64,000 nucleotides of DNA from Streptomyces sp. CB03234 (GCF_001905885.1 NZ_LIYH01000002.1:62001-126000); one strand, 5' to 3'. Shown: positions 23,954 through 34,347, numbered from the stretch's first letter. Notes: generated by a model not told the origin, from the letters alone. Numbers and translations are program-made.

Positions 23954-24955
23954 TCACTGACCCCGGTACGCACCCGGCGTCGTCCCCGTCCACCGCCGGA
24001 ACGCCCGGTGGAACGACGTGTCCTCGGAGAACCCCAGCCGCTCCGCCAGCTCCGCGATCGGCTCCCGCCCCTCCGCCAGCCCCGCGATCGCCGCGTCCCG
24101 CCGGACCGTGTCCTTCAGCCGCTGGTACGAGGTGCCCTCCCGCTGGAGCCGCCGCCGCAGCGTCGCCGGGCTCACCGCCAGCCGCGCCGCCACCTCGACG
24201 AGCGTCGGCAGCCGGGGCGAGGCCCGCAGCGCCCCGGCGAGCGCGCTGTGCACCTGCTCGGCCACGGTCGTGCCGTACGCCCGGCGGCTGAGCAGCTCGA
24301 AGGGTGAGCGGCGCAGCATCACCGCCAGGTCGTCCTCGTCCCGTACGAGCGGGGCGGCCAGCCAGTGGGCGGCGAACGCGGCCTGTGTCGCCCCGGCCCC
24401 GAAGCGGACCGGGCAGCCGAAGAGGGGCCCGTACTCGTCGCGGTGCGGGGGCGGCGGATAGGCGAAGTGGGCCCGCAGCAGCGGGATGCGACGGCCCACG
24501 AGCCAGCTGCACAGCCGGTGCCAGATGATCATCAGGCACTCGTCCACGAACGGGTCCGGCAGCGCGCCGCGCACGGTCAGGACGGCCTCCGCCTCCCCGC
24601 GCCGCAGCGCCAGATCCGGCCCGCCCGGGAAGAGCCGGTAGAACGCCGTGCCGCGCTCGATCGCCGCCCCCAGGTCACGGCAGCCGAGCGAGGCGTAACA
24701 CATCATCGCGAACGTCCCGGGGCGGCTCGGGGCCTGTCCCAGGCCCAGGAACTCGTCGCCCGTCGCCCGGTACAGCGCCCGGAACAGCAGCGCGAACTGC
24801 GACGGGGTGACCCGCGCCCGGTCGTCCCCCGGCAGCAGCGGCGGGATGCCGGCGGCCTGGAGGAGCGGCACGGTGTCGAGCCCGTGCCGCCGCGCGCCGC
24901 GCAGCAGGGCCCGCACATGGTGCACGGTGATGGTCCGCTTGGCCGTGGACGCCAT
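23954..24955 (-). CDS. AraC-family regulator with arabinose-binding-like domain (PF12625 type)
   Basis: Protein of 333 residues. The N-terminal ~190 residues (LLRGARRHGLDTVPLLQAAG, LLFRALYRATGDEFLGL) match the ligand domain typical of OruR/ArgR-like and lipid-linked AraC regulators; the C-terminus has two HTHs (LVEVAARLAVSPATLRRRLQ and ELAERLGFSEDTSFHRAFRR). It lies between the lipase (same strand, downstream) and a divergent acyl-CoA synthetase, so it probably activates one or both in response to a fatty acid. Confidence 0.88.
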   Translation of the reverse strand: MASTAKRTITVHHVRALLRGARRHGLDTVPLLQAAGIPPLLPGDDRARVTPSQFALLFRALYRATGDEFLGLGQAPSRPGTFAMMCYASLGCRDLGAAIERGTAFYRLFPGGPDLALRRGEAEAVLTVRGALPDPFVDECLMIIWHRLCSWLVGRRIPLLRAHFAYPPPPHRDEYGPLFGCPVRFGAGATQAAFAAHWLAAPLVRDEDDLAVMLRRSPFELLSRRAYGTTVAEQVHSALAGALRASPRLPTLVEVAARLAVSPATLRRRLQREGTSYQRLKDTVRRDAAIAGLAEGREPIAELAERLGFSEDTSFHRAFRRWTGTTPGAYRGQ

Positions 24956-24987
24956 GCTCAGGGACGGTAGCGGGATTGAGCGCGGAG

Positions 24988-25002
24988 GTCAGCGGGGCTG
25001 AC
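24988..25002. promoter_or_regulatory. Inverted repeat in AraC/acyl-CoA synthetase divergent region
   Basis: GTCAGC-GGG-GCTGAC is a perfect 6-bp-arm palindrome located between the AraC-type start (24955) and the ligase start (25049). The half CGGGGCTGAC recurs at about 23930 near the lipase. Possible regulator site. Confidence 0.35.
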
Positions 25003-25048
25003 GTTTCCCGTCATGCCGCGCGCCCGCCGGGGTCCCTACCGTCACGCC

Positions 25049-26635
25049 ATGACCCTGAAACGGCCTGACACGCTGGCGGTGTTCACCGAATGGGCGGGCG
25101 AGCGGTACGGGGACCTGCCCGCGCTGCGCCACAGACGGGAGGACGACGGGGCGTGGACCCCGGTCTCGTACGAACGGCTCCGCGCGACCGTACGGGAGAC
25201 GGGCCAGGGCCTCATCGCCCTGGGGGTGGCCTCCGGCGACCGGGTGGCGATCCTGTCGGAGACGCGGGTGGAGTGGACGTACGCCCACTTCGCGGTGCTC
25301 GCGGCCGGCGCGGTCGTCGTGCCGGTCTACCCGACGGCGGGGGAGGAGGAGCTGGCCTGGGTGCTCGGCGACTCGGGGGCGTCGGTGGTCCTCGTGGAGG
25401 ACGCGGCGCAGGGGGCGCGGGTCGCGGGGGTACGGGGGCGGCTGCCCGCGCTGCGGCATGTCATCGGGCTGCACGACCTGGCAGGGGCGCGCGCGACCCC
25501 CGACGCGCTGCACGACCTGGCAGGGGCGCGCGCAACCCCCGACGCGCTGCTCGCCCGCGCCCGCGCCGTCCGCCCCGCCGACGGCGCGGCGATCGTGTAC
25601 ACGTCCGGCACCACGGGCCCGCCCAAGGGCGTCCGCCTCACCCACGGCAACCTGGGCGCCGTCCAGGACGCCACGCTGCCGCTGATCGAGGGCGGCCCCG
25701 GCGACCGTACGTACCTCTACCTCCCCCTCGCGCACCTGCTCGCCCAGCTGATCCAGTTCACGACCCTGCTGTACGGCGGCGAGCTGTGCTACTTCGGCGG
25801 GCGGATCGAGAACGTGGTGACCGAGCTGGCCGAGGCGCAGCCCACGCACCTGCCGTCCGTGCCGCGCCTCTTCGAGAAGGTGCACTCCATGGCGCGGGCG
25901 TTCGGCGCGACACCGGAGCAGGTGCGGGAGGCGCTCGGCGGCCGGCTGCGGTGGGCGCTGACCGGGGCGGCGCCCATCGCGCCCGAGACGCTGGAGTTCC
26001 TGGCGGAGTGCGGGGTCCAGGTCTTCGAGGGGTACGGCATGACCGAGTCGGGCGGCGTGATCTCGCTGAACCACCCCGGCGCGGTGCGCTACGGGACGGT
26101 CGGGCGGCCCGTCGCGGGGTGCGAGGTGCGGATCGCCGGGGACGGGGAGGTGCTGGCGCGGGGCCCGATGGTGGCGGCGGGGGAGGTCGCGGACGACGGG
26201 TGGCTGCACACGGGGGACCTGGGGGCGCTGGACGAGGACGGCTTCCTGACGATCACGGGCCGGAAGAAGGATCTGATCATTACGTCCTCGGGCAAGAACC
26301 TGAGCCCGTCGGAGGTGGAGCTGCTCATCGAGCGGGCGCCGGTCGTCTCGCACGCGGTCATGGCCGGCGACCGCCGCCCGTATCCGGTGGCGCTGATCAC
26401 GGTGGACGCCGACGCCGTCCGGGGCCTGGACGCCGACGCCGTACGGGCCCTGGTCCAGGAGGCGGTCGACGCGGCGAACGCGCGGGTGTCGCGGCCGGCC
26501 CGTATCCGGGCGTTCACGGTGCTGGAGGAGGACTTCAGCGTCGCCGACGGGGTCCTGACACCGACGCTGAAGGTGCGGCGGAAAGCGGTGCTGGAGCGCT
26601 ACGCGGCGGAAATCGACAAACTGTACGACCGGTAA
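25049..26635 (+). CDS. Acyl-CoA synthetase (long-chain AMP-ligase) with internal tandem duplication
   Basis: Protein of 528 residues. Motifs: IVYTSGTTGPPKGVRLTHGN (ATP loop), VFEGYGMTESGGVISL, TGDLGALDEDGFLTITGRKK and the C-terminal TPTLKVRRKAVLERY with the catalytic lysine. Residues 142-167 are a perfect two-fold repeat of HDLAGARATPDAL, encoded by a 39-bp tandem duplication. ATG 25049 is chosen because the upstream 12 codons lack a ribosome site. It is divergent from the AraC-type gene. A second fatty-acid-activating ligase in the window, shorter than the one at 12.5 kb. Confidence 0.9.
   Translation: MTLKRPDTLAVFTEWAGERYGDLPALRHRREDDGAWTPVSYERLRATVRETGQGLIALGVASGDRVAILSETRVEWTYAHFAVLAAGAVVVPVYPTAGEEELAWVLGDSGASVVLVEDAAQGARVAGVRGRLPALRHVIGLHDLAGARATPDALHDLAGARATPDALLARARAVRPADGAAIVYTSGTTGPPKGVRLTHGNLGAVQDATLPLIEGGPGDRTYLYLPLAHLLAQLIQFTTLLYGGELCYFGGRIENVVTELAEAQPTHLPSVPRLFEKVHSMARAFGATPEQVREALGGRLRWALTGAAPIAPETLEFLAECGVQVFEGYGMTESGGVISLNHPGAVRYGTVGRPVAGCEVRIAGDGEVLARGPMVAAGEVADDGWLHTGDLGALDEDGFLTITGRKKDLIITSSGKNLSPSEVELLIERAPVVSHAVMAGDRRPYPVALITVDADAVRGLDADAVRALVQEAVDAANARVSRPARIRAFTVLEEDFSVADGVLTPTLKVRRKAVLERYAAEIDKLYDR
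25472..25549 (+). repeat. 39-bp perfect in-frame tandem duplication
   Basis: Unit 25472-25510 is repeated at 25511-25549 with a single G-to-A difference (GCGCGACCCCC to GCGCAACCCCC). It adds 13 residues to the ligase between the nucleotide-binding core strands. Low divergence indicates a recent event. Confidence 0.9.
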
Positions 26636-26650
26636 GGAAACCAAAAGGCA

Positions 26651-26694
26651 GGAGCCTTTTCCGTGCGGCCTCGCGGCCGGACGGAAAAGGCTCC
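26651..26694. terminator. Strong bidirectional terminator
   Basis: Perfect 14-bp arms GGAGCCTTTTCCGT and ACGGAAAAGGCTCC with an inner GCGGCC/GGCCGG stem. It stands 15 bp after the ligase stop and 65 bp from the convergent cold-shock gene stop. Confidence 0.85.
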
Positions 26695-26759
26695 TTGGGT
26701 ACTGCTGAATCGGGTACTGAAAGTACTGAAAGTCGTGCGCGATCGCCGACCCGGGCTAC

Positions 26760-26963
26760 TTAGGCCGGGGTGACGTTCTCCGCCTGCGGGCCCTTCGGGC
26801 CCTGGGTGACGTCGAAGTTCACGACCTGGTTCTCCTCGAGGGAGCGGAAACCAGACGCGTTGATCGCGGAGTAGTGGACGAAGACATCCGGGCCGCCGCC
26901 GTCCTGGGCGATGAAGCCGAAGCCCTTTTCAGCGTTGAACCACTTGACGGTTCCGGTAGCCAT
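26760..26963 (-). CDS. Cold-shock protein (CspA family)
   Basis: Protein of 67 residues. RNP1 (KGFGFIAQD) and RNP2-like (DVFVHYSAI) nucleic-acid-binding motifs and the start [18 protein letters not shown] are those of single-domain cold-shock RNA chaperones. AGGAGGGCTT precedes the ATG. The 5' leader is long and holds a terminator-like hairpin, typical of mRNA-level cold-shock control. Confidence 0.95.
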   Translation of the reverse strand: MATGTVKWFNAEKGFGFIAQDGGGPDVFVHYSAINASGFRSLEENQVVNFDVTQGPKGPQAENVTPA

Positions 26964-27030
26964 AAGCCCTCCTATGGGCCAAAGGGTTGCCCTGCTCCAG
27001 AACCTGCCAAACAAGTCTGAAAACTACAAA

Positions 27031-27058
27031 AGCCTGCGGGTTACATGCTCCGCAGGCT
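27031..27058 (-). promoter_or_regulatory. Attenuator-like hairpin in the cold-shock gene leader
   Basis: On the minus strand AGCCTGCGG pairs perfectly with CCGCAGGCT across a 10-nt loop, followed by TTTTGTAGTTTT. That is the form of an intrinsic terminator, yet it lies 68 bp upstream of the cold-shock start. It could terminate transcription at normal temperature or terminate a transcript from upstream; which one depends on the transcription start, not determined here. Confidence 0.55.
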
Positions 27059-27233
27059 CTGTACTGCAAGGGAAACCAAACTGCAACTTGCGTTGAGCCT
27101 AGCACGCAGCGTGTGCGCATGGGTAGAGGGAAAGATCACGTCACCCGGTTGTTTGAAGGAGTTCATCCGTGCTGACGGCGGACCCGGCCGCGCCGGCGGC
27201 CGACCCGGCGCCGTCCGCCGTACGAGACGGGGC

Positions 27234-29119
<1,886 letters not shown>

Positions 29120-29236
29120 GGGAGGACTCCGGGTCTTTCGGGGCATTTACGGCCAGGTAGATGGCCGTGGACCCCGACCGGTTCCGCCCCGACCCCTCTA
29201 CGCTGCTGTACGCGACGACGTACGGGGGGAAGGCGC

Positions 29237-30916
29237 ATGCAGCCGCTGGAAGTTGGCGATCCGGGGGTCATCGGTCCGTACCGGCTGCTCGGCAGACTCG
29301 GGGCGGGCGGCATGGGCCGGGTCTACCTCGCCCGCAGCGAGGGCGGCCGCACCGTCGCGGTGAAGGTGGTGCACCCGCACTTCGCGCTGGACGAGGAGTT
29401 CCGGGCACGGTTCCGGCGGGAGGTCGAGTCGGCGCGGCGGGTCGGTGGCGATGGGGTCTCCCCTGCTCGAGGTGGTTCGAGAGCTTGGGGATGGACGGCT
29501 CCGGTGCTCGACGCGGACCCGGACGCACCGGTTCCGTGGGTCGCCACCGGGTACGTGAGCGGGCCCCCGCTCGCCCAGGCGGTCACCGAGCACGGGCCGT
29601 TGCCGGAGCACACGGTACGGGCGCTGGGCGCCGGGCTCGCCGAGGCGCTGGCGGCGGTGCACGCGCTCGGGCTCGTCCACCGGGACGTCAAGCCCTCGAA
29701 CGTGCTGCTGGCCCTGGACGGGCCGCGCCTCATCGACTTCGGGATCGCCCGCGCCACGGACGGCACCGCGTCGCTCACCTCCACCGGCGTCTCGGTCGGC
29801 TCACCCGGCTACATGGCGCCCGAGCAGATCCTCGGCAAGGGCGTGAGCGGCGCCGCTGACGTCTTCTCGCTGGGCGCGGTCCTCGCGTACGCGGCGACCG
29901 GCGCGGCGCCCTTCCCCGGCGGCTCGTCGGCCGCCCTCCTCTACAAGGTGGTCCACGAGGAGCCGGAGCTGGGCGGCGCCCTCACCGGTGAGCTGCGGGA
30001 CCTGGTCGCCGCGTGCCTGGCCAAGGACCCGGCCGCCCGCCCCGCGCCGGCCGAGCTGGCCGGGCGGCTGGCCCCGGGCGGCGCGGCCGCGCTGGTGTCG
30101 GGCGGCTGGCTCCCGGGCCCCCTGGTGGAGCGGGTCAGCCGCGACGCGGTCCGCCTCCTGGACCTGGAACCGCCGGCGCACCCGTCCGCCTCGGGCCCGG
30201 TCCCGTTCAGCACCCCGGCGGTGGGGGCGTCGGGCGGTCCGGTGGTCTCCGGTGTCTTCGGCCCGCCCATCGACCCCGTGCCGACGGCGGACGCGGGGCC
30301 CCCGCCCCGTAAGCCGGTGTCCCTCTCGGTCAGCACCACCTCCGAGCCGACGGCCACCGGCCGGGGCCGCCGGCTCAGCTGCACGGTGGCCCTCGCGGTG
30401 GCGGGCGCCCTGGCCGCCGTGACGGTGGGCGGCGGGTACCTCCTCGGCCTGTTCGGCACGGGCCGCGACCACACCGACACGGCCTCGCCCAAGCCCACGA
30501 CGAGCGCGAGCGGAAGCGCCCCGGAGGGCGCGGTGCCGGCCTCCGGCGTACCGAAGGAGTTCCTCGGTACCTGGAAGGGCCCGACCCGGGAGGCGCAGGG
30601 CGTGCCGCACGGCGACCTGACGGTGGTGATCACCCGGGGCCGTGCGGGCGACGACGTCATGCGCCTGACCACGACCCTCACGGTCCTGACCGTGACCGCC
30701 GAGTGCCATGCCGTCGGCCGGCTGACCTCGGCGGAACCCGGCAGGCTCACCGTCACCGACCGCAGCGACCCCAAGCGGCCGGGCTCGCCCGGCATGTGCA
30801 CCGCCGGCTCCGCCACCCTGACGTTCACCCTCAACGAGGACGGCACCCTCCACTACCAGTCCGACGAGGCAGCGGCCGGACGGCCCTCCGGCACGCTGAC
30901 CAAGCAGGGCGGGTGA
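29237..30916 (+). CDS. Membrane Ser/Thr protein kinase (PknB type) with in-frame insertion
   Basis: Protein of 559 residues. Kinase domain ~14-275: RLGAGGMGRVYLA (P-loop), Lys43 in AVKVV, HRDVKPSN at 148-155, DFG at 167-169 and GYMAPEQ. A Pro/Ser linker and one membrane helix (LAVAGALAAVTVGGGYLLGL) precede an extracellular ~150-residue domain (KEFLGTWKGPTREAQG ...) with two cysteines. Residues 73-85 are foreign to the family and come from a repeated palindromic element between REVESARRV and TAPVLDADPD, where relatives run on directly. The purine-rich site GGGGGAAGG precedes the ATG. Divergent from the esterase gene. Confidence 0.88.
   Translation: MQPLEVGDPGVIGPYRLLGRLGAGGMGRVYLARSEGGRTVAVKVVHPHFALDEEFRARFRREVESARRVGGDGVSPARGGSRAWGWTAPVLDADPDAPVPWVATGYVSGPPLAQAVTEHGPLPEHTVRALGAGLAEALAAVHALGLVHRDVKPSNVLLALDGPRLIDFGIARATDGTASLTSTGVSVGSPGYMAPEQILGKGVSGAADVFSLGAVLAYAATGAAPFPGGSSAALLYKVVHEEPELGGALTGELRDLVAACLAKDPAARPAPAELAGRLAPGGAAALVSGGWLPGPLVERVSRDAVRLLDLEPPAHPSASGPVPFSTPAVGASGGPVVSGVFGPPIDPVPTADAGPPPRKPVSLSVSTTSEPTATGRGRRLSCTVALAVAGALAAVTVGGGYLLGLFGTGRDHTDTASPKPTTSASGSAPEGAVPASGVPKEFLGTWKGPTREAQGVPHGDLTVVITRGRAGDDVMRLTTTLTVLTVTAECHAVGRLTSAEPGRLTVTDRSDPKRPGSPGMCTAGSATLTFTLNEDGTLHYQSDEAAAGRPSGTLTKQGG
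29453..29491 (+). mobile_element. 39-bp palindromic repeat inserted in the kinase gene
   Basis: GGGGTCTCCCCTGCTCGAGG followed by TGGTTCGAGAGCTTGGGGA. CTCGA/TCGAG and CCCC/GGGG arms can form a hairpin. This resembles a small palindromic repeat I recognise from many Streptomyces intergenic regions. Its length, 39 bp, is divisible by three and it keeps the frame, adding GVSPARGGSRAWG. Confidence 0.7.
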
Positions 30917-31014
30917 GGGCTCCGGCAGGGGGCGCGGACCCCTGGCGTAGGCTGGTTCGGTCCGCGCAGAACCCCGCAAACCGAAGCCCGCAAACCGCCG
31001 AAAGGTGTCACCCG

Positions 31015-32214
31015 GTGACCGAGAAGGCCGACCTTCAGTCCGTCCTCGACCGTGCCGCGGAGGGCGGGCGGATCACCCCCGAGGAGGCGCTCGACCTCTA
31101 CCGGTCGGCCCCGCTGCACGCGCTCGGCGCGGCCGCGGACGCCGTACGGCGGCGGCGCTACGCGGGTACGGAGCACATCGCGACGTACATCATCGAGCGC
31201 AACATCAACTACACCAACGTGTGCGTCACGGCGTGCAAGTTCTGCGCCTTCTACGCCCCGCCCAAGGACACCGCCAAGGGCTGGACGCGCGACCTCGACG
31301 ACATCCTGCGGCGCTGCGCCGAGACCGTCGAGCTGGGCGGCACGCAGATCATGTTCCAGGGCGGGCACCACCCGGACTACGGCGTGGAGTACTACGAGAA
31401 GCACTTCGCCGCCATCAAGCAGGCCTTCCCGCAGCTGGTCATCCACTCGCTGGGGGCCAGCGAGGTGGAGCACATGGCGCGCATCTCGGGCGTCTCCGTC
31501 GAGGAGGCGATCTCCCGGATCCACGCCGCCGGTCTCGACTCCTTCGCGGGCGCCGGCGCCGAACTGCTGCCCGAGCGGCCGCGCAAGGCGATCGCCCCGC
31601 TCAAGGAGTCCGGCGAGCGCTGGCTGGAGATCATGGAGATCGCGCACCGGATGGGCGTGGAGTCCACGTCCACGATGCTCATGGGCACGGGCGAGACGAA
31701 CGCCGAGCGCATCGAGCACATGCGCATGATCCGCGACGTCCAGGACCGCACCGGCGGCTTCCGCGCCTTCATCCCGTACACGTACCAGCCCGAGAACAAC
31801 CACCTGAAGGGCCGCACGCAGGCCACGATCTTCGAGTACCTGCGCGTGATCGCCATCGCGCGGCTCTTCTTCGACAACATCGCCCACATTCAGGGCTCCT
31901 GGCTCACCACGGGCAAGGAGATCGGGCAGCTGACCCTGCACTACGGCGCCGACGACCTGGGGTCGATCATGCTGGAGGAGAACGTCGTCTCGTCGGCGGG
32001 CGCGAAGCACCGCTCCAACCTGCGCGAGATGATCGACATGATCCGCACCGCCGACCGCGTACCGGCGCAGCGGACGACGACGTACGAGCACATCGTCGTC
32101 CACGACGACCCGGCGAACGACCCGGTCGACGAGCGCGTCGCCTCCCACATCTCCTCCACGGCGATCGAGGGCGGTACGGCCCACCCGGAGCTCACGCTGC
32201 TCCCCGCCACCTGA
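31015..32214 (+). CDS. mqnC: Cyclic dehypoxanthinyl futalosine synthase (radical SAM)
   Basis: Protein of 399 residues; closes the spirocycle of dehypoxanthinyl futalosine in the menaquinone pathway. The radical-SAM motif CVTACKFC has cysteines at 70, 74 and 77. MqnC-type blocks include FQGGHHPDYGVEYYE, SFAGAGAELLPERPRKAIAP and PYTYQPENNHLKG. GTG 31015 has AAAGG 9 nt upstream. A downstream amidohydrolase-like gene starts 7 bp after the stop. It pairs with mqnE at 3.8 kb; both are radical-SAM members of the same subfamily but separate branches. Confidence 0.93.
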   Translation: MTEKADLQSVLDRAAEGGRITPEEALDLYRSAPLHALGAAADAVRRRRYAGTEHIATYIIERNINYTNVCVTACKFCAFYAPPKDTAKGWTRDLDDILRRCAETVELGGTQIMFQGGHHPDYGVEYYEKHFAAIKQAFPQLVIHSLGASEVEHMARISGVSVEEAISRIHAAGLDSFAGAGAELLPERPRKAIAPLKESGERWLEIMEIAHRMGVESTSTMLMGTGETNAERIEHMRMIRDVQDRTGGFRAFIPYTYQPENNHLKGRTQATIFEYLRVIAIARLFFDNIAHIQGSWLTTGKEIGQLTLHYGADDLGSIMLEENVVSSAGAKHRSNLREMIDMIRTADRVPAQRTTTYEHIVVHDDPANDPVDERVASHISSTAIEGGTAHPELTLLPAT

Positions 32215-32221
32215 GCCGGCC

Positions 32222-32824
32222 GTGCTGACGATCCACGTCGCCGAGGCCTCGCCCGGGGCGGCGGTCCTGGTCGAGGGGGCGTACGTCGCCGCCCTCGGCC
32301 CGTACGAGGAACTGGCCGCCGCACACCCGCAGGCCAGGGTGCGGCGGTGGCCCGGCATCCTCACCCCCGGGCTGCTCAACCCGTACGGGCCCGAGCTGCT
32401 GGAGCAGGCCTACCACCCCGACCCGCGCGAGGCGGACCGGTACGGCACCGAGCCGGTCACCGGGGAGCGGGCGCGGGCCCTCTTCCGCGCCGATCCGTCA
32501 CGGCAGGGCGCCAGTGCCCGGCGCGGGGTGCAGCGGATGCTGGCGCACGGCACGGTCGCCGTCGCCGGTGAACTGCGCGGCCGGGCCGCCCTGGACGCGG
32601 TGCGCCGCGCCGGGCTGGCCGTCGCCGCTCACCGCCCGGCCGCCCTGCCGGGGCCCCCGTCGTTCTCGCCGGTGCCGCTGGTGCTGCTGCCGGGTCTGAC
32701 CGTCGGCGGACCGGCGCGGTTCGCCGTCTTCGGCGTACCCGACCGCGCCGCCCTCGTACGGCTCGGCGCCTCGACGTGCGTGGCCACCGTGCTGGGTGGC
32801 CGGCTGGTGTACCGGGGGCGTTGA
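32222..32824 (+). CDS. Truncated amidohydrolase-like protein, metal ligands missing
   Basis: Protein of 200 residues. The N-terminus resembles the composite beta-domain of imidazolonepropionase-type amidohydrolases (TIHVAEASPGAAVLVEGAYV, then RRWPGILTPGLLNPYG), but the usual HxH metal motif after NP is replaced by NPYGPELL, and the TIM barrel is mostly absent; the final LGASTCVATVLGGRLVYRGR resembles the C-terminal strand of the same family. It follows mqnC by 7 bp and is probably co-transcribed. A catalytic role is unlikely; a structural or regulatory role with MqnC is only a guess. Confidence 0.65.
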   Translation: MLTIHVAEASPGAAVLVEGAYVAALGPYEELAAAHPQARVRRWPGILTPGLLNPYGPELLEQAYHPDPREADRYGTEPVTGERARALFRADPSRQGASARRGVQRMLAHGTVAVAGELRGRAALDAVRRAGLAVAAHRPAALPGPPSFSPVPLVLLPGLTVGGPARFAVFGVPDRAALVRLGASTCVATVLGGRLVYRGR

Positions 32825-32831
32825 GCCGGCC

Positions 32832-33690
32832 TCACGGTACGGCCGGCCCGCCCAGGTAGCGGCCGGTCCCGTCGTACGGCCAGGCGTTGGGCAGGCACCC
32901 CTTCAGGCCCTTGATCTGCTGCATCATCGCCGGAGCAGGGCGCCCCGGGCCCGGGCAGGTCTCGTGGCCACGGCCCAGCCAGTGGCCCACCTCGTGGTTG
33001 ACGACCAGCGCCCGGTACTCGCCCAGCGGCCCGTCGAACCGCGGTGAGCCCCGCTGCCACCGCTTGAGGTTCACCATGACCGCGGGCCCCACCCGGCAGT
33101 TGACCTCGCCGCCCGTGTCCGGACCGTGCGCCCCGCACAGCCGGTCGACCGTCGCCGGGTGGCTATCCGGATGACCAGCCCCGCGTCCGCCCCGGTGACG
33201 CGGCGGAACGAGCGCGTGCCGCCGTGCCCCCAGCCGCGCGGGTCCGCGAGGACGGCGGCGATCTCCTCGGCGGCTGCCACGGGGTCCACCCCCGAGCCGT
33301 CCTCGACCTCCACCCGGTAGCGGAGCCCGGGGCCGGTCGCGCCATCCGCCGGGGCGACGGCGAAGGCGCCGGGACCGGAGGCGGGGGCGCCGGCGGGTCC
33401 GGAGGCGGGGGCGCCGGCGGGTCCGGAGGCGGGGGCGCCGGCGGGTCCGGAGGCGGGGGCGCCGGCGGGGGAGGCGGTCGGGGCAGAGCCCGCCGTGGAG
33501 GCGCCCGACGGGGAGGCGCCCGCGGTCGCCTCCACGGGCGGCGCCCCGTCGGGCGAGGGCATCGCGGGTGCCGGCCGCGCCTGGAGCCCCGGGCGGGTGC
33601 CGCTCTCCCCCTCCGGCAGGCTCACCAGGACGCCGGCGGCCACGACGCCCGCGACCACCGAGCCCGCGGCCGTACGCCTCCTCCGCCGCC
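32832..33690 (-). pseudogene. DUF3152 secreted metalloprotease-like gene, frameshifted
   Basis: N-terminal part: RRRRRRTAAGSVVAGVVAAG membrane anchor, a low-complexity linker with four PAGAPASG repeats, then YRVEVEDGSGVDPVAAAEEI up to GLVIRIA. At about 33162-33170 one base is missing; the continuation SHPATVDRLCGAHGPDTGGE ... and NHEVGHWLGRGHETCPGPG lies in the neighbouring frame and runs to the stop at 32832. DUF3152 proteins keep HEVGHxLG...H as a zinc site, which survives here. The start cannot be placed because the upstream region is itself rearranged. Single-base sequencing error is the alternative. Confidence 0.7.
33371..33466 (-). repeat. Four 24-bp tandem repeats coding PAGAPASG
   Basis: GGGTCCGGAGGCGGGGGCGC, continuing CGGC, is repeated four times (first copy starts GGGACC). 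It encodes a Pro/Ala/Gly linker between the membrane anchor and the DUF3152 domain and could vary in length between strains. Confidence 0.9.
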
Positions 33691-34204
33691 GCCGGACGCG
33701 TGTACGCCTGGACGCGCATCCCCCCGTCCAGGGTGAGGTGCTTGCACTTCAGGCCCTTGGCCGGGACGTTCCGGCACTCCGGGAGCGGCTCCTTCCCCGC
33801 CGGGCGTACGGAGAACCGCAAATCCTCCCAGTAGCGCAGCACGACCGTCGCGCGTGCCCGGGGCGGAGTTCGGCGAGCGCGGCGAGCAGTGTGACGCGCA
33901 GGTCGGACGGTTCGGCGGCGTGCGGGCCGGGGCCTCCGGCCTTGGCGTACGCGACCAGGTCGCGCAGCCGGCGCCGCCGTCCGGCGAGGAAGGTGCGGGT
34001 GAGGACCGTCTTCGCGTACGCCTCGGGGTACTCGGCCGCGCTCGCCCGACGCCAGTGCTGGAAGAGCTTGGCCAGCGTCGTCTGGGTGAGATCGCGGGCG
34101 GTCTCCGCGTTCCCGCACAGCAGGTACGCCGTGCGGTACAACCGTTGCTGGCAGGCACGGGCGAACTCCTCGAACCCGTCCCGTGAGCCATGTGGTGCCG
34201 GCAT
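33691..34204 (-). pseudogene. SigE-family sigma factor, frameshifted and fused to another gene's end
   Basis: The first ~115 codons are a normal small ECF sigma of the SigE family (RDGFEEFARACQQRLYRTAY, NAETARDLTQTTLAKLFQHW, DLRVTLLAALAEL). A one-base loss near 33860 moves ARATVVLRYWEDL into the next frame. Directly after, where the second HTH (region 4) should follow, the sequence changes to RFSVRPAGKEPLPECRNVPA and CKHLTLDGGMRVQAYTRPAA, a fragment of an unrelated protein. So region 4 has been deleted and the rest fused with a downstream gene. The product cannot act as a sigma factor. Confidence 0.7.
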
Positions 34205-34347
34205 CGCCCTCCCCTTCGCCGCCCGCGCCTCTCGCGGCCGTCACCCCTCCCTGAGCGCCGGGCGGCCGGAAAGGTTTAAGAGGAGTTCGGAGGAGGAACC
34301 TGGCTGGGCGGGCAGCGGCCCGCATCCGCCCGCGTCGGCCCGCCTGC

